NCBI GenBank assembly: GCA_001584585.1
Contig: LSYV01000026.1
Location: forward strand, 76,805 to 140,804
Length of the DNA: 64,000 nucleotides
Direction of reading: 5' to 3'
DNA from: Gonium pectorale
Taxonomy: Eukaryota; Chlorophyta; Chlorophyceae; Chlamydomonadales; Volvocaceae
Shown here: one piece after another, positions 58,318 through 64,000 of the stretch
How positions within the stretch are numbered: the stretch's first letter is position 1
How the letters are laid out: each line of letters opens with the position of its first letter
The notes under the pieces: model-generated
Told to the model about the DNA's origin: nothing
What the model saw: only the letters and a program-made list of their open reading frames with translations
The model's database searches: none
Translations under genes and position numbers: made by a program

Positions 58318-60600
58318 GCCGAAATTCGCGCAGGTGAGTCACGGACGCGGTCTGCCATGCAGAGTGCATGGGTAACGTTGCACTACGCATTTCGATACTC
58401 TATGCATCAGGGAGGTTCCGCATTCCCATGCGCTTCCTGCATTATTGATTGCAGCGATCGTCTTGGGTCGGAGTGCAGTCCGCCAAGCAGAGACAGGATC
58501 CAAGTCGCAGCATGCGCGCCGCGCGTCCGTTCATCACTGGTACAACAAAATATGCACCATGTGCAGGCTCATGATGAGTCGTCTCTTTAAACCATACGAA
58601 CAGCGACACTCGCCACACCACGCCTGCTTTTAACAGTTGCAGTGCAAGCTGCAAGCACCGTGCGTGCGCCCTCCGCAAGCAGCCGACAAGGTCGACCGCC
58701 TCTTGGCGCAATACGCCGCCCATTGCGTGCGTGCAGTCCCTTACGGCGGTTTTACGCGTGTCGAGGCACCCCACCTGGGCGTCGCTAGAAGGCTGACCGT
58801 CGCCGGCTCCCGCCGTGTCGCCTTTCCGCTGTCCTCCGGCGTCGCCCATGCTACATATCCTTCTCGGCAGTTACCTCATTGAAGGAGCACACTGAAGGCG
58901 TCCTGGCGCCGATGGCGCCCGGGGCGCCCTACACACGCCGAAGCGGCCCTGGGCCTGCGAGCAGTAGATCACAGCTGTAGATAACTTCATCTCCGAAGCA
59001 GCATTCCATAAGTAAATCTGCCCGTAAGCGCAACGCTGCGTGGACGAGGCAATGAAGAAAGACGCTCCCCACAGGAAAGCAGCCGCCCACTCCAGGAGCA
59101 GGAACACGTGTATCGTTTCAGGTTTGAAGACGTCTTGCATATTTCGGCCCTCACCGCTTTGCCGCCGCGGAGAGCGAGCGAGTTTGACGCGGGGCTACCC
59201 GTGGCCACTCCAAAGTTGTACCAGGCTTGCTGTCTTGTGCCGTGCAGAAGAACTAATATCCTAGAGCAGGGGTGACCGAGGCCGAGGCCGAGAGGGGAGC
59301 TGGCGACCCGGTCAGCGACGAAGCACGCTGCAAGCGTTGCTTGGCCGCGTTGAACGACATAATTTCTAGAGAACTACTTGATAGCCCCAAGAAAACAACG
59401 CGCCGTACGGGTGGTTGTGTCGCCGACAGGGGCCCATTTGATATCAGTGTTACATACATAGTACAATGAGCTGCCCATCTGTCAGGAGGCCCAGGGTATT
59501 GGGAGGCCCGTGGGCAACCCCCGGGGGACTGGAGAGATGCGGTACCATCCTCGTGGCCCCGCGATATCTCCACGAGCCCCAATGTCATGATGCGCAGGTC
59601 GGTTCGATTATAAGCGCGTGATCACATGCGGGGTCGCGGCTTGAGGCCCCCCGGCTATGCACGGGCCTCGGGCGAGCCTCTAACCGTGGTGATTGCATGG
59701 ACTGCTTCTGGCGATACCAGACACCTTCTACTTTCAGCCCACGAAGAAATGCGGCGAATTCCAGGGGCAACGCCACGGCAACTGAAGGGCGAACTTTGGC
59801 GAACACCCCGTAACCCTGGCCTGCGCGCCCAGTTATCGGTACAACCGAGCGATGCATCATGACATCAACCATATGGTGCTTGTTCAAGTCCAGTCTTGGT
59901 TCTTGCACCAACCGTCTAAAACCTGATACGGAGCGGCTGGCGTAGCCTCGCTGTGCGAAGCCGCAATAGCGCTATGTCTGTCAAGTTGAACATGCACGAC
60001 AACCGGGCAGACTCGGGTAGTACCATCTGCTCCGAGCTCATGGTTCAAACTCGCTGCGCTGCCTAGAGACGCACGTACATCGATAGCAGCATTGTATTCG
60101 TTTCCGCGCGGCATTTCAGGGATTGAGACAAGTCCTTGGGTGGGGCACGCCAGGCACGCCCGAGGCCCGACGCAGAGAACGCAGGGCAGCCGATCGACTA
60201 GGGGCTTATTAGCTTTGTACATGCGAAGTGTGTTCCTACGCACTAGTGCCATCTTAGATGCGGCAAGCCAGGCTGCCCTTTGTGTCCGCATCTGAGCTAG
60301 CTCCGACTCCCATCCCTCCTCCAATCATTTGTATCGTTTGGATGGCAGCGTGCCAAGGGGGCATTGCCAGCTAGGAAGTCGATCGGAACTGCTGTCAGAG
60401 CGAGGCTGCAAACACGATTCACGACGAAGGCTGATGGGTGCATGCCCCGCATTAACAGCTGTCCCGAGAAGCCCGAGGAGCCTCGAGGGGCTAGAACGTG
60501 CAAACGAAAGAAGCCCCAGCCATGGCAGGTTCAACCGGGCTGCAACAGGCCAGAGGTGGCCAACTACAGTGACGATGCCTGCCCAAGTGCACGTGCACTG
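58318..60600. other. Upstream region of the PHD-GNAT gene, no confident gene
   Basis: The first few hundred bases should hold the PHD-GNAT promoter and 5' UTR. Beyond that only weak, unsupported open frames are seen (see the - strand hydrophobic ORF at 58871-59140). A + strand frame at 59272-59469 (VSDEARCKRCLAAL) and a - strand frame at 59253-59588 oppose each other; neither is recognisable. Confidence 0.35.
58871..59140 (-). CDS. Possible hydrophobic small ORF or exon (MARVEL-like?)
   Basis: An 89-codon - strand frame starts MQDVFKPETIH. It contains a hydrophobic stretch LLEWAAAFLWGASFFIASST followed by a Cys and a second weakly hydrophobic part (STAVIYCSQ). The LEW...F-W-A-F-A pattern recalls the third helix of fungal MARVEL-domain proteins, but this is a loose resemblance. 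There is no clear partner exon: the nearest candidate hydrophobic frame is at about 63.4-63.6 kb, across repeats and a gap. It may be an exon of a gene broken by the assembly gap, or chance. Confidence 0.2.
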   Translation of the reverse strand: MQDVFKPETIHVFLLLEWAAAFLWGASFFIASSTQRCAYGQIYLWNAASEMKLSTAVIYCSQAQGRFGVCRAPRAPSAPGRLQCAPSMR

Positions 60601-60639
60601 CACAGTCACCCACCCAGGCCTTGCCCAGCATGTTGCGAA

Positions 60640-62125
60640 AATGCGCCGCACACACCGGGAAAGCTGCAAAGAGGGTGCCCGCCTCTATGGACATACATAC
60701 CCGAAGGATGTTTTCTGCATGCATGCCTGTCTCACACTGTCATGCATCGATCTTCTAGATCATATCGAACACCCGAAGGTGCGGGGGTAACAGTGGGCCC
60801 GCAAGCGCATGCGCGCAATGATGTGGGTCGTGAGTGAAAAGAAAACAGGCACAGGGAAACCGCCTCTTCGGACATACACACCCGAAGGCGCGACGCTTCC
60901 AGTAGGGCACCTATGTACAGGGCGTGGCGGGCTCAGAAAACGAGCAGACGGGCCCTCCCAGGTCGTGTCGCAGATGTTGCGAGAGTGCAAAAAAAAGAAA
61001 CAGGAAAAGGGAAGCTCTGCGGTCATACGCACCCGAACGTGCGACGTTGCCAGTAGGCGCCGGGTACATTGCATGGCGGGGCGACAGAGACGAGCAGACC
61101 TGCCCTTCCGTGTAGTCCTGCGTTAGCCGCGGCAGTCACAGCCCTTCTCCTCAGGCTATGCGCCGAAGGGCAGCAGCTAAGGGCACCTCGATTGCCCCCG
61201 TACTTCTGGTACTACGCACTAGCAATGCAAGCATACCCACAGGCTGCGCCGCCTGTGTGCTGGTCTTGCAGTGTGACACTATACCGGCACGACAGGGCTT
61301 CTTGACCTAGCTGCAGGTTCATACGGAAGACCTGCGGGGCGGACGTTGGACGCTGTCCACACGTCTGCGTGTCTTGCGTAGTCGTGTCGATCGTGTGTTT
61401 TGACCGGCGGTCACACCCGAATCTTTGCCCAGTTCCATGAACTAAAATAGTTAAAGTTGCACGAGCGTAGGTAAACAAATTCCGTATCCAACGCAGATGC
61501 GCAGAGGCGTGTCCGCAGATGCGAGACGGCGTATATAGTACAGTAAAATCTCTCAAAACATTCAATCACCGTAATATGCATGTCTTCTTCTTGGCCTATT
61601 TGAGTATGTATCGGGACGTATGTCGGAGACGGATTGGGCGACGGGCCATCGTCACGGCGCATCGTTTGCATATGGACCCATCGTTGACATAAGAGAGACA
61701 GGTTGAAAGGTGGGTACACATATTTACCTACCTGAGGTGTCGGCCAAGTACCATAAGGCATCTACGTTTGAAGTGAGGCCCTTCGCCTCTGAGCCGTCAT
61801 GTGCGACAAACCAAGACAACTCTCAACAACGGATATCTTGGCTGTCAGATTGATGGAGGATTGTACGCCTGCGGGCAGACAGGCGCTTTGCACCTGCCGT
61901 GTGTGCAGTACAAACCGCACGGCGGCACTGCGATTCGGGAGCTTCCCGTCCTGGGAAGGCCGCGGGTGCAGAGTCCACTTTCAGACACGTGCATTTCCCC
62001 GCAGAGCGTCATTTGCGTGCGCGCGGGTGAGACCCACCGGAAGGGCCCGTCTGCTCGTATACCTCGCCCGCCATGCCCTGCTGGAAAAAATCTCACCCTC
62101 GGGTGTGTTGAAAAGGAACAACGCA
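60640..62125. repeat. Cluster of dispersed repeat units
   Basis: A unit with the core ATACACACCCGAAGG, flanked by GGACAT upstream and GCGACG(C/T)T(T/G)CCAGTAG downstream, recurs near 60690, 60875 and 61025 on the + strand. It appears inverted near 62095 (CACCCTCGGGTGTG) and 63700. Companion words CGAGCAGACGGGCCC (60940) and its reverse complement (62045) recur with it. This looks like a family of short non-autonomous elements or decayed satellite units. Confidence 0.65.
61809..61843 (+). pseudogene. 5.8S rRNA 5'-end fragment
   Basis: Bases 61809-61843 carry ACTCTCAACAACGGATATCT followed by TGGCT, the near-universal start of green algal and plant 5.8S rRNA, with AACCAAGACA before it as at the ITS1/5.8S junction. 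The match stops after TTGGCT: the expected continuation (CTCGCAACGATGAAGAACG) is absent and unrelated sequence follows. It is a truncated rDNA fragment, not a working gene. Confidence 0.8.
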
Positions 62126-62331
62126 TATGAATATGATTACTATCCAGGCTCGCCCCGCCGCCGCGACCCAGGGGCCGGTGCGCTGCCAGGGAGACCCCGC
62201 CGGCGCGCGGCCCATGTTGGCATGGGACACGCAGGTATGCTTCGGGCTTCGTATCGTTTAGTGCATTCCTGACAACCTACTCGGTCGCGTTGGCACGGGC
62301 AACCTACACTTGCGCGCACGCCGCGGCCAGA

Positions 62332-62726
62332 NNNNNNNNNNNNNNNNNNNNNNNNNNNNNNNNNNNNNNNNNNNNNNNNNNNNNNNNNNNNNNNNNNNNN
62401 NNNNNNNNNNNNNNNNNNNNNNNNNNNNNNNNNNNNNNNNNNNNNNNNNNNNNNNNNNNNNNNNNNNNNNNNNNNNNNNNNNNNNNNNNNNNNNNNNNNN
62501 NNNNNNNNNNNNNNNNNNNNNNNNNNNNNNNNNNNNNNNNNNNNNNNNNNNNNNNNNNNNNNNNNNNNNNNNNNNNNNNNNNNNNNNNNNNNNNNNNNNN
62601 NNNNNNNNNNNNNNNNNNNNNNNNNNNNNNNNNNNNNNNNNNNNNNNNNNNNNNNNNNNNNNNNNNNNNNNNNNNNNNNNNNNNNNNNNNNNNNNNNNNN
62701 NNNNNNNNNNNNNNNNNNNNNNNNNN
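62332..62726. other. Assembly gap (395 N)
   Basis: Run of N. Repeats flank it on both sides, which probably explains the break. Confidence 0.98.
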
Positions 62727-62820
62727 GTGATGATGTCGTTGTAGGACCCAGTTCCCGAGGTAGTCGAAGGGGTGATGTCCCTGCATGTCAGTTCGGCGGC
62801 GACCACCACCGTAGCCCCCG
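62727..62820. repeat. Dispersed repeat, copy B
   Basis: Partner of 11810-11900, same orientation, starting right at the edge of the assembly gap, so its full extent is hidden. On the - strand it encodes AELTCRDITPSTTSGTGS in the same frame as copy A, with several of the differences silent. Confidence 0.6.
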
Positions 62821-63367
62821 ATGCGGCCCAGAATTCTCTCTGGGGTGACCCTATGCAATGCCGTGTTGGGGTGTGCCTAGTCTGGTTCTACGTGCATCGC
62901 ATGTGGGCTGGTGCATGTCTCCCGAACCCCCGCCCACCCAAGCCCCCGACCCGCTGACTACCGTTGTCTCACCTACAAGCACCGGGAAAGCGAGCCGCGC
63001 CAGGCGGAGCGGCGGGAAGGGGCAGGGAAGGGGCACAGCGAGGAATGTCAGAGGCGAGAAGAGAAAACGTAGCGCAAATGCGACGAATGACATAGCATGA
63101 CCCTGTGACCTAAGTGGGCTACGGTGGTGGCGCCGAAAGGGGTTGCGCCGGCGCACGGAGGCCGTAAGAGTGCGTAGGCGGCAGTACGGTAGTACGACTG
63201 TGTGCTGGCGTGAATTGCGTGACGCCGTGAGCTGGCCCGCGTAGGGCTCCCCGCAGCACGGCGACACCGAGGAGATGCACCGCGGCACATGCTTGCGGTG
63301 TCGGTCGTCGCCGTTATGACGAAACGGAAGCACGGGGGCACAGCGGCGAGGCGACGCGGCGGGGTGG

Positions 63368-63620
63368 CGGGGTGGCGAGGGGTGCTTGCGGCCGTGGCGA
63401 GAGGGGAGGAAGAAGGCGACGTAGACAATGCCGGCTGCGCCCAGGGGGTGTTGGGGAGAAAGATGCACGGAGACACGAGGAAGGCGAAGACGACCGCCCA
63501 GCAGTCCGCGAAGGAGGCGATGGTGATGCTTCCAGCGCAGGTCCGTGGCCTCCGCATCGATGCGCTCGTAGAAGTGCGAAACTTGGCCGTAGTCGCGGAC
63601 GCCGTCGCACATGGTACCCT
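63368..63620 (-). CDS. Possible exon(s) of a membrane protein, uncertain
   Basis: Two - strand frames overlap here with hydrophobic content: SITIASFADCWAVVFAFLVS in one and GAAGIVYVAFFLPS in the other. A leading segment DGVRDYGQVSHFYERIDAEA has good G/C third-position bias. No family is recognised, no start or splice chain can be supported, and the gap at 62332-62726 lies just downstream. Confidence 0.15.
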
Positions 63621-63684
63621 CCCGACCCTCCCACCCGTCCCACCCGCCCGTAACCGGTTGGTAGTTATTAGGAACAACAAAGGC

Positions 63685-63770
63685 AGGTGTGGGTCGCGAC
63701 CTCGGGTGTGTATGTCCGTAGAGGCTGCCTTCCCCGTTTCTTGTTCTCTTTTTTTGCCCACACTGCCTCA
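63685..63770 (-). repeat. Inverted copy of the ACACCCGAAGG-type repeat
   Basis: Read on the - strand, GAAACGGGGAAGGCAGCCTC followed by GGACATACACACCCGAGG parallels the units at 60.8-61.1 kb. A shorter related stretch (GAAACGGGGAAGGCAG) occurs near 26796 on the + strand. Confidence 0.6.
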
Positions 63771-64000
63771 CGGCCGTTCGCAGTCCTTTGCAGGCCTAGT
63801 AAAGCGCGGCGGGTAATGTGCCTTTCCCAAACCCGTATGTAGCTCTGCAACCGCAGCAAGACCGGCTGATCATCTTACCCGGTTTGTCGGACTTCACCTG
63901 GTGTACTGCAAGGTTTCAAGGTTGAGCTACGGTGGTGTTGTCGTCATGGCCACCGATCCGACGGCGCTCAGCGGTTACCAGACCTTCGTATGCCCAGCCC

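Noticed and set aside
62258..62858. Open frames spanning the N run
   Set aside because: They exist only because N cannot encode a stop; no evidence for coding across the gap.
58871..63620. One MARVEL-type gene joining hydrophobic frames at 58.9 and 63.5 kb
   Set aside because: More than 4 kb of repeats, an rDNA fragment and an assembly gap lie between, frames and splice sites cannot be linked, and the family resemblance is weak. The parts are listed separately at low confidence.

Overview
The window looks like nuclear DNA of a chlamydomonadalean (volvocine-type) green alga. It is GC-rich with strong G/C bias at third codon positions. Genes are split by many short introns with GTGCG/GTGAG donors. 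TGTAA poly(A) signals follow several genes. There are long Ala/Gly/Gln low-complexity stretches, a multi-exon nucleotide cyclase of a type common in these algae, and a fragment of algal-type 5.8S rDNA. Two assembly gaps (N runs) are present. Gene models below were built by hand from splice sites, reading phase and family motifs; nothing could be searched, so family names rest on recalled motifs.

Layout. (1) 1-274: the last exon of a gene that enters from the left. (2) 1.7-19.5 kb: a duplicated pair of RWD-RBR (RNF14-like) E3 ubiquitin ligase genes on the + strand (1722-6675 and 14050-19492). Between them lie a CCR4-type exonuclease gene on the - strand (8847-13178) and a 74-codon DPM2-like gene on the + strand (13291-13785), which share a 112-bp divergent promoter. 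(3) 22.0-26.4 kb: a LisH-WD40 protein gene (+). (4) 29.0-42.1 kb: a large - strand gene for a single-pass membrane nucleotide cyclase of about 2,190 residues: signal peptide, solute-binding-protein-like ectodomain, one TM helix, tandem C1-C2 catalytic domains, Ala/Gly-rich tail. (5) 42.45-45.16 kb: a BAP31-like ER membrane protein gene (+), divergent from the cyclase. (6) 47.4-58.3 kb: a - strand gene for a giant PHD-finger/acetyltransferase (IDM1-like) protein of about 2,880 residues. (7) 58.3-64.0 kb: no confident gene; dispersed repeats, a 5.8S rDNA fragment and a 395-bp gap.

The genes do not form one pathway. DPM2 and BAP31 both act at the ER membrane, CCR4 in mRNA decay, the RBR pair in ubiquitylation, the cyclase in signalling and the PHD-GNAT protein in chromatin. 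The most interesting signals are the RBR pair (mosaic identity suggesting gene conversion, an intron presence/absence difference, an exon-end/donor tandem triplication, and a degenerate RING2 in one copy) and the cyclase, whose two catalytic domains keep complementary halves of the active site.
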